Source: Ophiocordyceps camponoti-saundersi (nom. inval.) | Lineage: Eukaryota; Ascomycota; Sordariomycetes; Hypocreales; Ophiocordycipitaceae | Direction of reading: 5' to 3' | Assembly: GCA_003339415.1 (NCBI GenBank) | Contig: PDHQ01000530.1 | Coordinates: 1-17,166, forward strand | Length of the DNA: 17,166 bases | Part shown: positions 10,184 through 17,166 of the stretch, one piece after another | How the letters are laid out: each line of letters starts with the position of its first letter | Position numbering within the stretch: the first letter of the stretch is position 1 | Notes under the pieces: model-generated | What the model was told of the DNA's origin: nothing | What the model saw: the letters and a program-made list of their open reading frames with translations, nothing else | The model's database searches: none | Program-made: the position numbers and the translations under genes

Positions 10184-10229
10184 CCGGCCCGTACGACCCG
10201 GCAGGTCCCTGCAGGCCTATACGGACCGG
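10184..10229. repeat. Imperfect GC-rich inverted repeat in the insertion
   Basis: CCGGCCCGTA at 10184-10193 pairs with TACGGACCGG at 10220-10229, with one mismatch. A 26-base interior contains the small self-complementary piece GCAGGTCCCTGC. CCTGCAG also occurs twice nearby. It could fold as a hairpin in RNA or DNA. No known element is recognised. Confidence 0.5.
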
Positions 10230-10434
10230 ACAGTCCTATATACTTCCTTAAGACGGTCTTCTCTATAAGGGCTATGTGTATATGTGGGCAGGAGTGCCCG
10301 TTACTCCCGCGAAACTAGGAGGCCTCTTTTTCTTTATCCCTATAGCTCGGCAGCTAAGTTAGCTTCTTTATTATTACAGGTATAAAATTATTATACTTAT
10401 TCGTTACCTTCTATAGTAATAGCGCTCTAGTAAG

Positions 10435-10690
10435 CGCGATTATACCGACGAGATTAAAGATATATCTATTAGACGGGCTATCCGATACTAGTATTAAGGG
10501 ATCCTAAAAAGGAGTGTACTTATTATCGCAATGCCCTCTCGTACGCAACGTACGAAGAGGGTAGATATCTAAAAACTAAATACCTATTCGAATATATAAA
10601 GTAATAAATAAGGAATATAAAAGGTAGAGTAGGGAGTTATAAGATAAGAAGGATCTCGTATAAAGGGTCCTTATAACTCGGGCAAGCTAT
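10435..10690 (+). pseudogene. Decayed frame with weak similarity to a pogo-type transposase helix-turn-helix
   Basis: The plus frame from CGC at 10435 reads RDYTDEIKDISIRRAIRY and continues, with TAG/TAA taken as Gln, to QYQGILKRSV, then AMPSRTQRTKRVD. The order Y-T-(D/E)-E, then SIRRA, then G-(I/V)-(P/L)-(K/R), then an AMPSRTQR-like turn recalls the psq-type helix-turn-helix at the N-terminus of fungal pogo/Fot transposases. It lacks a few residues in the first helix and nothing downstream resembles the DDE catalytic region. The call is a recollection-based resemblance, not a match. It lies inside the 1-kb insertion. Confidence 0.22.
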
Positions 10691-10762
10691 ATATATATTA
10701 GGACGAGGCTATAAGGGCAGCACGAGGCTGCGAGGTATCGTGAGATTCCTTAATAATATTAA

Positions 10763-11041
10763 GTCTAAGTGAGTAAAATACTTCTTAGCCGAGGATAATA
10801 GTAACTAATCGATATCTTTCTAATAGCTAAGAAAGAATATTACCTGCTGCGGAGCAAATATAACGGGTATTAACTAAGAGATCGTTAGCAAACTCGGCTT
10901 TAGGTTCGTTATCTAGTTAGCTAATCACGCTAAGAGAAACGAGATATACTAATAAATCGTCCTTAGAGCTGTTCCCGTATATTTAGTTTATCGGCTACCC
11001 TATATCGAACTATAGTAAAACTTTTAAGAAGACGTATTAAC
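10763..11041 (+). pseudogene. Decayed coding segment of the dispersed element, copy B, part 2
   Basis: Resumes the match to copy A (3265-3540). One frame gives YFLAEDNSN, then VSKLGFRFVI and LANHAKRNEIY, paralleling FLLAEDNSS, VSKFVFRFIV and LANHAIRDEIY of copy A (Gln/Trp inferred at the stops between). This shared reading across two copies slightly favours this frame over its neighbour. Similarity fades near 11050. Family unknown. Confidence 0.4.
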
Positions 11042-11700
11042 GAAGGTAAGAATAACTAGTAGTTCGGGCCTATAACTAGTAGCGTTAAAGAATACGGCAA
11101 GGTAGTCGATAGTACGACTATAGTGAAAACGCTAGATTCTATTTACTTTAAGGCAACTGCCGATAAGCTATTCGGGGAAATAGGGAAGGATAGCAAAGGC
11201 GTTATTATAGCGCGGAAGTATCTAGTATTATACGGCCTACCCTATAGGCCTCCCTCTTAGTTAGTTAGCGCTGCTAGCCCTACTTCCTAGGGCCCTGGCC
11301 TTGCTATATAAACCTAGCAGAATTATAGTTATTATATTAGGAATATTACCACATTTATCGAGGCTGCCTTTCGCTATATAAGATATAGGAATAGCTTTTT
11401 TAGTACTAAGCGCCAAGTATCCTAGATTTCCTCTAATGCTAAGCACGAAAATAACGGCCGCTATAACTATAATTTTTACTTAACTAGCTCGAGGAATGCC
11501 CGGAGAGAAGTTTATCGATTAGTAGTTAGTACCTTAGAGGCTTAGACTAAAAGAGAAATAAACTGCTAAGTATAAGAAGAGCGGGCTAATATATATAGTT
11601 AATCTTACGAGCAGTATATATAAGATATACTATATTATACTAGTGGCCTATATAAGTATCTAGGCATATATATATATATAGACTATTTATTAGAGAGGAA
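11042..11700 (+). pseudogene. Decayed coding frame of unknown function
   Basis: One plus frame with about 13 stops in 220 codons, all TAA/TAG. After two early stops it is open from 11063 to 11257. Segments seen include FGPITSSVKEYGKVVDSTTI, LDSIYFKATADKLFGEIGKD, GVIIARKYLVLYGLPYRPPS and, further on, TTFIEAAFRYIRYRN and FYLTSSRNARREVYRLVVS. A second, diverged copy of its GLPYRPPS part occurs in the same reading at 11941. It may be the downstream part of the copy B element gene. A 61-codon ATG-started minus-strand frame (11261-11446) overlaps this region and is judged an antisense artefact. Confidence 0.4.
11234..11370 (+). repeat. Direct repeat R, first copy
   Basis: Matches 11941-12085 at an offset of 707 bp. 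Shared blocks are GGCCTACCCTATA, CCTCCCTCTTAGTTAGTTAG and AAACCTAGCAGAATTAT. Small indels appear in the second half. Both copies read GLPY(R/K)PPS, then LVSAA(S/D)PTS, in one plus frame. Confidence 0.8.
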
Positions 11701-11940
11701 AAACTATAAGGCCTAGGGGAAGACCTCTTACTTAATAAGGTCGGCTAGCTTATAGGCCCGATTCGTTACGTTAGAGAGCTTATTTATTATAAGTTATCTA
11801 TCCGAAGTTACGCCGGTCTTAAGTAAGGGATAACTATACTTCCTTAGTTCCTATTACACGTAGATATTATCTAAGTTCTAGGTAGTTACGGTACGTATGT
11901 TAGCAAATACTATAGCGAAGATCTTAAGTTATATTATAAG

Positions 11941-12085
11941 GGCCTACCCTATAAACCTCCCTCTTAGTTAGTTAGCGCTGCCGACCCTACTTCTTAGGGC
12001 ATAGCCTTATAAAATAAACCTAGCAGAATTATTATTATAGTTATAAGTATTAGGAATTTTAACACCTTTATTAGTGCTGCTATTA
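11941..12085 (+). repeat. Direct repeat R, second copy (with decayed frame)
   Basis: Second copy of the 11234-11370 segment. The plus frame gives YYKGLPYKPPS, then LVSAADPTS, after an upstream YYSEDLKL, before indels break it near 12000. It looks like a piece of a paralogous gene rather than a recent tandem copy, because it differs from the first at many sites and its flanks do not match. Confidence 0.7.
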
Positions 12086-12618
12086 ACCTTATAATAAGTT
12101 ACTTTTATAAGAATACTCTATTACCGTTTTAGTTAGTCCCTAGCCCTATGGCTACGAGGGTAGTATTAGAAAGGAAGAACCGACTCTAATTTATACGACT
12201 ATAAGTAGGTAGGATATAATTAAGGGGGTTATTAAACGTAGAAGGAAAACTCTAATACGAAGATATATATATTCGTTTAGATTCCCTAGCAACGATAGAA
12301 TACTCCTACTTAGCATATCGCTAGCTTAGAAGCTAGTATTTTTATTCTTAAGAGCCTTTCTCTAAAGACCGCTATTTTTATATATATATATATATTATAT
12401 ATATAAGGAAGGCCTCTAAGCCTAAGGGTCGGAGGTTAAGCTTTCTATATTTATAGTTTATATAAATATATATATAATATACCTACCTACGTTCTAACTC
12501 TTAGATATATAAATTAATTACTTAGTTTATTTTTTATTCGACGTAATATTCTAATTCCGTTAGAATCCGTTTAAGATTATAACCTTAGTAAGAGGTAGCC
12601 TATAGTCGCTACTTATAG
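12086..12618. other. AT-rich stretch without a supportable gene
   Basis: Dense stops in all frames, TA microsatellites around 12379-12405 and 12460-12480, and no RNA gene or repeat shared with the rest of the window. The interval 11701-11940 is likewise without a call. Confidence 0.5.
12379..12405. repeat. TA dinucleotide microsatellite
   Basis: A run of alternating T and A with a single phase break near 12394. A shorter TA run lies near 11668-11681. Such runs are expected in RIP-saturated DNA. Confidence 0.85.
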
Positions 12619-13080
12619 ACGGCCCTAAGACGGGTGCTAAGTCCTTTTATAATAGACTTACTTATATATATATTTCCCCCGTCTTGCCTAACTAGAGCTC
12701 GGGCGAGTACGACTCTAGCTAAGGAAAGAATCGAGCGGGGTTATAACTTTTACCGGGGTTATCCTAGGGTCGTGCCGTAAATAGCCGAGCGACTAGCTCG
12801 CTTATTAAAGGCGAATATCTTACGAGTAGTATTTGCCGAATTTATTAACTCGATCCCTTAGGTGCTAGGATATATATTATAGAAAGCGAATATATCTTTC
12901 TACTATTATTTACGCGTAATAATATAAACTTAGATAAACGAGGTAATTAGCGACTTTACTAAAGACGAAATTAAGGAGGAATTAGTACGTATATACGTAA
13001 GAGAAAGAGATATTTAGATATCCCTAGTAGCTAATTAGTTAGTAAATTATAAGTATAGCCGCAGGCTACGTAACTATAAA
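12619..13080 (+). pseudogene. Decayed coding frame of unknown function, helical and charged
   Basis: The plus frame is open from 12619 to 12777 (53 codons) and continues to about 13080 with seven stops, all TAA/TAG. Visible segments include FPPSCLTRARASTTLAKERI, ERGYNFYRGYPRVVP, LARLLKANILRVVFAEFINS, and VISDFTKDEIKEELVRIYVR near 12940. The pattern of Leu/Ile with alternating charges suggests a helical protein. Nothing allows a family name. It ends in TA-rich DNA, about 235 bp before the satellite block begins. No ATG start is identifiable. Confidence 0.4.
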
Positions 13081-13314
13081 TATATAATATATATATAAGA
13101 TATATATCCTAGCTTACTTACTTACCTATATAAGGCTATCTCTAAAAAATATATTATTTATTATTATACTTATTATACCTTTTATAATAGGTCTTTACGA
13201 TAAGAACTAGCGGAGAAGGTCTAAACCTTACGTTAGCGAATCGTATTATTACTATAAACTTATAGTGGAAAATAACGAAGGAGAAGTAAGCGAAATATCG
13301 TAGCTATAATATAT
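13081..13314. other. Border between decayed genes and the satellite block
   Basis: AT-rich, without a gene. From about 13280 the sequence GGAGAAGTAAGCGAAATATCG resembles the AGAGAAGTAAGCTAACTATCG part of the 202-bp spacers, so the first, diverged spacer begins here. Confidence 0.5.
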
Positions 13315-13500
13315 AGCGTTTCGGGCAGAGGAAAAAGACGCGTGCAGCGTTTCGGAAAGACGAAAGAGACGCGTATAGCATTTCGGGCAGATAAAAGAGA
13401 CGCGTGCAGCGTTTCGGATAAACGAAAGAGACGCGTGCAGTATTTCGGATAGACGAAAAAGAAGCGTGCAGCGCTTTAGGTAGACTAAAGAGACGCGTCT
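13315..13500 (+). repeat. 31-bp minisatellite, six tandem units
   Basis: Six units start at 13315, 13346, 13377, 13408, 13439 and 13470, each exactly 31 bp. The pattern is AGCGTTTCGGGCAGA followed by CGAAAGAGACGCGTGC, with transition differences. Each later spacer has only one equivalent unit (for example AGCGCTTCGGGCAGACTAAA near 14105), so this unit was amplified only in the first spacer, or was reduced to one in all others. Confidence 0.9.
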
Positions 13501-13622
13501 CGTCCGTATCTTAGTCCGAGGAGCGGAAATTAAGTCCTATATTTCGTCGATATAAGTGCGAAAAGATAAGAAAATTAACTATACCGTATAGGACGATAAC
13601 TATATACCGGAGACGATAAGTA
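13501..13622. repeat. Spacer module 1, right part (diverged)
   Basis: Equivalent to the last 120 bp or so of the 202-bp spacer: CGTATCTTAGTCCGAGGAGCG, AAGTCCTATATTTCGTCGA and AACTATACCGTATAGGACGA are recognisable. Together with the 31-bp array and the bases from about 13280 it forms the first spacer. Confidence 0.8.
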
Positions 13623-13685
13623 TTTATCCCCTAAGGGATAAGAAGAGGAGTTAACGGGTTTATCCTTTAGGGATAAGAAAGGTAG
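13623..13685 (+). repeat. 36-bp array 1 (1.75 units)
   Basis: Units start at 13623 and 13659. The second is cut after 27 bp, ending in the GATAAGAAAGGTAG variant typical of last units. It joins directly to CATATAGCGCTTC of the next spacer. Confidence 0.85.
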
Positions 13686-13843
13686 CATATAGCGCTTCGG
13701 GCAGACGAAAGAGACGCGTCTTATCTATATCTTAGTCCGAGAAGTAGAAGTTAAGTCCTATATTTCGTCGACGTAGGTGCGAAAAGATAAGGAGATTAAC
13801 TATACTATATAGGACGATAACGATATACCCGAGACGATAAGTA
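13686..13843. repeat. Spacer module 2 (5'-truncated, 158 bp)
   Basis: Same sequence as the 202-bp spacers but missing roughly the first 45 bp (the TTAGTCCCGTAGAAGATAAC part). One 31-bp-type unit starts near 13691. Confidence 0.85.
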
Positions 13844-14059
13844 TTTATCCCCTAGGGGATAAGGAGAGTAGTTAATAAGTTTATCCCTTAGGGGATAAGA
13901 AAAGTAGTTAATAAGTTTATCCCTTAGGGGATAAGAAAAGTAGTTAATAAGTTTATCCCTTAGGGGATAAGAAAAGTAGTTAATAAGTTTATCTTTTAGG
14001 GGATAAGAAAAGTAGTTAATAGGTTTATCCCTTAGGGGATAAGAAAGGTAATTAATAAG
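13844..14059 (+). repeat. 36-bp array 2 (6 units)
   Basis: Unit starts at 13844, 13880, 13916, 13952, 13988 and 14024, with no indels. The first unit has GGATAAGGAGAG and the last GATAAGAAAGG. All six carry TA instead of CA in the AG(C/T)A position, so this array is fully RIP-converted at that site. Confidence 0.95.
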
Positions 14060-14261
14060 TTAGTCTTATAGAAGATAATTAGAGAGAAGTAAGCTAACTA
14101 TCGCGTATAGCGCTTCGGGCAGATTAAAGAGACGCGTCTTATCCGTATTTTAGTCCGAGGAGCGGGAGTTAAGTCCTATATTTCGTCAACGTAGGTACGA
14201 AAAGATAAAGAGATTAACTATACTATATAGGATAATAACGATATACCTAAGATAATAAGTA
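14060..14261. repeat. Spacer module 3 (202 bp)
   Basis: From TTAGTCTTATAGAAGATAAT to GATAATAAGTA. First full-length spacer. It differs from the others only by substitutions, mostly C/T and G/A. Contains one 31-bp-type unit. A CTATAC-GTATAG palindrome seen in spacers 6 and 7 is changed here to CTATACTATATAG. Confidence 0.95.
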
Positions 14262-14405
14262 TTTATCCCCTAGGGGATAAGGAGAGTAGTTAATAAGTTT
14301 ATCTTTTAGGGGATAAGAAGAGCAGTTAATAAGTTTATCCCCTAAGGGATAAGAAAAGTAGCTAATAAGTTTATCCCTTAGGGGATAAGAAAGGTAGTTA
14401 ATAAG
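14262..14405 (+). repeat. 36-bp array 3 (4 units)
   Basis: Unit starts at 14262, 14298, 14334 and 14370. First unit GGATAAGGAGAG, last unit GATAAGAAAGG. One of four units keeps CA at the diagnostic site. Confidence 0.95.
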
Positions 14406-14607
14406 TTAGTCCCGTAGAAGATAACTAGAGAGAAGTAAGCTAACTATCGCGTATAGCGCTTCGGGCAGACTAAAGAGACGCGTTTTATCTATATCTTAGT
14501 CTAAGAAGTAGGAGTTAAGTCCTATATTTTATCGACGTAGGTGCGAAAGGATAAGGAGATTAACTATACCGTATAAGATAATAACGATATACCCGAGATA
14601 ATAAGTA
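14406..14607. repeat. Spacer module 4 (202 bp)
   Basis: From TTAGTCCCGTAGAAGATAAC to GATAATAAGTA, exactly the length of module 3, with substitutions only. Confidence 0.95.
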
Positions 14608-14823
14608 TTTATCCCCTAAGGGATAAGGAGAGTAGTTAACGGGTTTATCCCTTAGGGGATAAGAAGAGCAGTTAATAAGTTTATCCCCTAAGGGATAAGA
14701 AAAGTAGTTAATAAGTTTATCCCCTAGGGGATAAGAAAAGCAGTTAATAAGTTTATCCCTTAAGGGAGAAGAAGAGTAGTTAATAGGTTTATCCCTTAGA
14801 GGATAAGAAAGGTAGTTAATAAG
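14608..14823 (+). repeat. 36-bp array 4 (6 units)
   Basis: Unit starts every 36 bp from 14608 to 14788. First unit GGATAAGGAGAG, last unit GATAAGAAAGG. Two of six units keep CA at the diagnostic site. Confidence 0.95.
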
Positions 14824-15025
14824 TTAGTCCCGTAGAAGATAATTAGAGAGAAGTAAGCTAACTATCGCGTGCAGCGCTTCGGGTAAACTAAAAAGACGCG
14901 TTTTATCCGTATCTTAGTCCGAGGAGCGGGAGTCGAGTCTTATATTTCGTCGACGTAAGTGCGAAAGGATAAGGAGATTAACTATACTATATAAGATAAC
15001 GACGATATACCCGAGACGATAAGTA
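14824..15025. repeat. Spacer module 5 (202 bp)
   Basis: Same length and order as modules 3 and 4. AGTCGAGTC replaces AGTTAAGTC in the middle, a variant shared with modules 6 and 7. Confidence 0.95.
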
Positions 15026-15133
15026 TTTATCCCCTAAAGGATAAGGAGAGTAGTTAACGGGTTTATCTCTTAGGGGATAAGAAGAGCAGTTAATAGGTTT
15101 ATCCCTTAGGGGATAAGAAAGGCAGTTAATAGG
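15026..15133 (+). repeat. 36-bp array 5 (3 units)
   Basis: Unit starts at 15026, 15062 and 15098. Even this short array has the first-unit form GGATAAGGAGAG and the last-unit form GATAAGAAAGG. Two of three units keep CA at the diagnostic site. Confidence 0.95.
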
Positions 15134-15335
15134 TTAGTCTCGTAAAAGATAACTAGAGAGAAATAAGCTAACTATCGCGTATAGCGCTTTAGGCAGACTA
15201 AAAAGACGTATCTTATCCGTATCTTAGTCCGAGGAGCGGGAGTCGAGTCCTATATTTTATTAACATAGGTGCGAAAAGATAAGGAGATTAACTATACCGT
15301 ATAGGATAACGACGATATACCCGAGACGATAGGTA
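15134..15335. repeat. Spacer module 6 (202 bp)
   Basis: Same length, carries AGTCGAGTCC and the intact CTATACCGTATAG palindrome. Confidence 0.95.
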
Positions 15336-16428
15336 TTTATCCCCTAAGGGATAAGGAGAGCAGTTAATAGGTTTATCCCTTAGGGGATAAGAAGAGCAGT
15401 TAATAAGTTTATCCCCTAAGGGATAAGAAAAGTAGTTAATAAGTTTATCCCTTAAGGGATAAGAAGAGTAGTTAATAGGTTTATCCTTTAGGGGATAAGA
15501 AGAATAGTTAATAGGTTTATCCCTTAGGGGATAAGAAAAGCAGTTAACGGGTTTATCTTTTAGGGGATAAGAAGAGCAGTTAATAAGTTTATCCCTTAGG
15601 GGATAAGAAGAGCAGTTAACGGGTTTATCCCTTAGGGGATAAGAAGAGCAGTTAACGGGTTTATCCCCTAAGGGATAAGAAGAGCAGTTAATAAGTTTAT
15701 CCCCTAGGGGATAAGAAGAGCAGTTAATAAGTTTATCCCCTAGGGGATAAGAAGAGTAGTTAATAAGTTTATCCCTTAAGGGATAAGAAGAGCAGTTAAT
15801 AAGTTTATCCCTTAGGGGATAAGAAGAGCAGTTAACGGGTTTATCCCCTAGGGGATAAGAAGAGCAGTTAACGGGTTTATCCCTTAAGGGATAAGAAGAG
15901 CAGTTAATAGGTTTATTCCTTAGGGGATAAGAAGAGCAGTTAATAAGTTTATCCCTTAGGGGATAAGAAGAGCAGTTAACGGGTTTATCCCTTAGGGGAT
16001 AAGACTAAGGGATAAGAAGAGCAGTTAACGGGTTTATCCCTTAGGGGATAAGAAGAGCAGTTAATAAGTTTATCCCTTAGGGGATAAGAAGAGCAGTTAA
16101 CGGGTTTATCCCTTAGGGGATAAGAAGAGCAGTTAATAGGTTTATCCCCTAAGGGATAAGAAGAGCAGTTAACGGGTTTATCCCTTAGGGGATAAGAAGA
16201 GTAGTTAATAAGTTTATCCCCTAGGGGATAAGAAGAGCAGTTAATAAGTTTATCCCTTAGGGGATAAGAAGAGCAGTTAACGGGTTTATCCCCTAGGGGA
16301 TAAGAAGAGTAGTTAATAAGTTTATCCCCTAAGGGATAAGAAAAGTAGTTAATAAGTTTATCCCCTAAGGGATAAGAAGAGTAGTTAATAAGTTTATCCC
16401 TTAGGGGATAAGAAAGGTAGTTAACGGG
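15336..16428 (+). repeat. 36-bp array 6 (30 units, one of 49 bp)
   Basis: Nineteen units start every 36 bp from 15336 to 15984 and eleven from 16033 to 16393. The unit at 15984 is 49 bp long because 13 bp (CTAAGGGATAAGA-like) are duplicated near 16004. First unit GGATAAGGAGAG, last unit GATAAGAAAGG. At the diagnostic site 21 of 30 units keep CA. The TA units cluster at the ends (15408-15480 and 16285-16393). The AACGGG and AATAAG/AATAGG variants are interleaved. Each unit centres on TTATCCCCTAGGGGATAA or a one-base transition variant of it. Confidence 0.97.
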
Positions 16429-16630
16429 TTAGTCCCGTAGAAGATAACTAGAGAGAAATAAGCTAACTATCGCGTGCAGCGCTTCGGGTAAACTAAAGAG
16501 ACGCGTCTTATCCGTATCTTAGTCCGAGGAGCGGGAGTCGAGTCCTATATTTCGTCGACGTAGGTGCGAAAGGATAAGGAGATTAACTATACCGTATAGG
16601 ACGATAACGATATACCCGAGATAATAGGTA
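16429..16630. repeat. Spacer module 7 (202 bp)
   Basis: Last spacer in the window, from TTAGTCCCGTAGAAGATAAC to GATAATAGGTA. Nearly the same as module 6, with the 31-bp-type unit near 16477. Confidence 0.95.
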
Positions 16631-17166
16631 TTTATCCCCTAAGGGATAAGGAGAGCAGTTAATAGGTTTATCTCTTAGGGGATAAGAAGAGTAGTTAATA
16701 AGTTTATCCCCTAGGGGATAAGAAGAGTAGTTAATAAGTTTATCCCTTAGGGGATAAGAAGAGTAGTTAACGGGTTTATCTCTTAGGGGATAAGAAGAAT
16801 AGTTAACGGGTTTATCTCTTAGGGGATAAGAAGAGCAGTTAACGGGTTTATCCTTTAGGGGATAAGAAAAGTAGTTAATAAGTTTATCCCTTAGGGGATA
16901 AGAAGAGCAGTTAATAAGTTTATCCCCTAGGGGATAAGAAGAGCAGTTAATAAGTTTATCCCTTAAGGGATAAGAAGAGCAGTTAATAGGTTTATCCCTT
17001 AGGGGATAAGAAGAGCAGTTAACGGGTTTATCCCCTAGGGGATAAGAAGAGCAGTTAATAAGTTTATCCCTTAGGGGATAAGAAGAGCAGTTAATAAGTT
17101 TATCCCCTAGGGGATAAGAAGAGCAGTTAACGGGTTTATCCCCTAGGGGATAAGAAGAGCAGTTAA
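16631..17166 (+). repeat. 36-bp array 7 (at least 14.9 units, runs off the window)
   Basis: Fifteen unit starts from 16631 to 17135, the last cut by the window end after 32 bp. First unit has the GGATAAGGAGAG form. The GAAAGG last-unit form has not appeared, so the array continues beyond the window. Ten of fifteen units keep CA at the diagnostic site, with the TA units grouped at 16667-16847. Confidence 0.97.

Larger units (their letters stand above)
9758..10762. mobile_element. Insertion of about 1 kb interrupting copy B, less RIP-damaged
   Basis: Copy A is continuous here, whereas copy B leaves the match at about 9757 and resumes at about 10763. The inserted DNA keeps CA/TG-rich stretches such as GCAGGCACTCACGTGAC (9779-9795), GGGCTCACGGCTGCC and ATGTGTATATGTGGGCAGG, so it is less mutated than its surroundings and probably younger. 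A TGTTAAGG start at 9762, an E-box-like CACGTG at 9788-9793, a TTATATA box at 9995-10001 and TTATTACA ending at 10378 would fit a solitary LTR of about 617 bp. No target duplication, second LTR or terminal inverted repeat was found, so the class stays open. The exact borders are uncertain by about 20 bp. Confidence 0.5.

Noticed and set aside
11261..11446. 61-codon ATG-started frame on the minus strand
   Set aside because: It is antisense to a longer plus-strand decayed frame whose reading is shared with the repeat copy at 11941. It has no ribosomal or promoter context and no recognisable protein.
13844..17166. CRISPR array (short repeats in tandem)
   Set aside because: The 36-bp units are directly adjacent with no unique spacers, and the 202-bp modules are repeats themselves. 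The DNA looks fungal.
13623..17166. True telomere array
   Set aside because: The TTAGGG and CCCTAA hexamers appear once per 36 bp within a palindrome and not as uninterrupted tandem hexamers.

Overview
The window is a decayed, repeat-filled block of genomic DNA, most likely from a filamentous ascomycete (Pezizomycotina). The base pattern points there. CA and TG dinucleotides are nearly absent, TA is in great excess, CG is kept, and almost no ATG-started reading frame survives (the longest are about 93 and 61 codons, both judged spurious). This is the footprint of repeat-induced point mutation (RIP, C to T in CpA context on both strands), which turns CAA/CAG into TAA/TAG and ATG into ATA. I see no intact gene, tRNA, rRNA or CRISPR array. 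Everything gene-like is a decayed frame, recognised because it is depleted in stops, its stops are almost all TAA/TAG, and the residues read like protein.

Layout. (1) 1-4210: first copy of a composite dispersed repeat. It consists of a roughly 585-bp AT-rich segment, a stretch with one decayed + strand frame (1708-2480) ending in a purine tract, a degenerate array of a 36-bp minisatellite (2519-2855), and a decayed coding stretch (2856-4209). (2) 4170-8172: a divergent pair of decayed frames, one probably on the minus strand (about 4170-5262) and a long one on the plus strand (5547-8172, about 875 codons). (3) 8139-11041: a second copy of the composite repeat, with the 36-bp array again (8996-9384). 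Its coding part is split by an insertion of about 1 kb (9758-10762) that has kept more CA/TG and so looks younger. (4) 11042-13080: further decayed frames, an internal direct repeat pair (11234 and 11941) and AT-rich filler. (5) 13315-17166: a highly ordered satellite. Spacer modules alternate with arrays of the 36-bp unit. Five consecutive full spacers are each exactly 202 bp, and the arrays hold 6, 4, 6, 3, 30 and at least 14.9 units. The array runs off the end of the window.

How the parts relate. The 36-bp unit of the satellite is the same unit found inside both copies of the dispersed repeat, so the satellite was probably seeded from such an element or captured by it. In the satellite, the first and last units of each array carry their own diagnostic variants whatever the array length, so growth took place in the interior. 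The CA-to-TA change in one fixed position of the unit is complete in the small left arrays and rare in the middle of the largest array, which suggests that the large array expanded after most RIP had happened. I could not assign a function to any decayed frame. A weak resemblance to a pogo-type transposase helix-turn-helix at 10435-10690 is the only family guess I offer.
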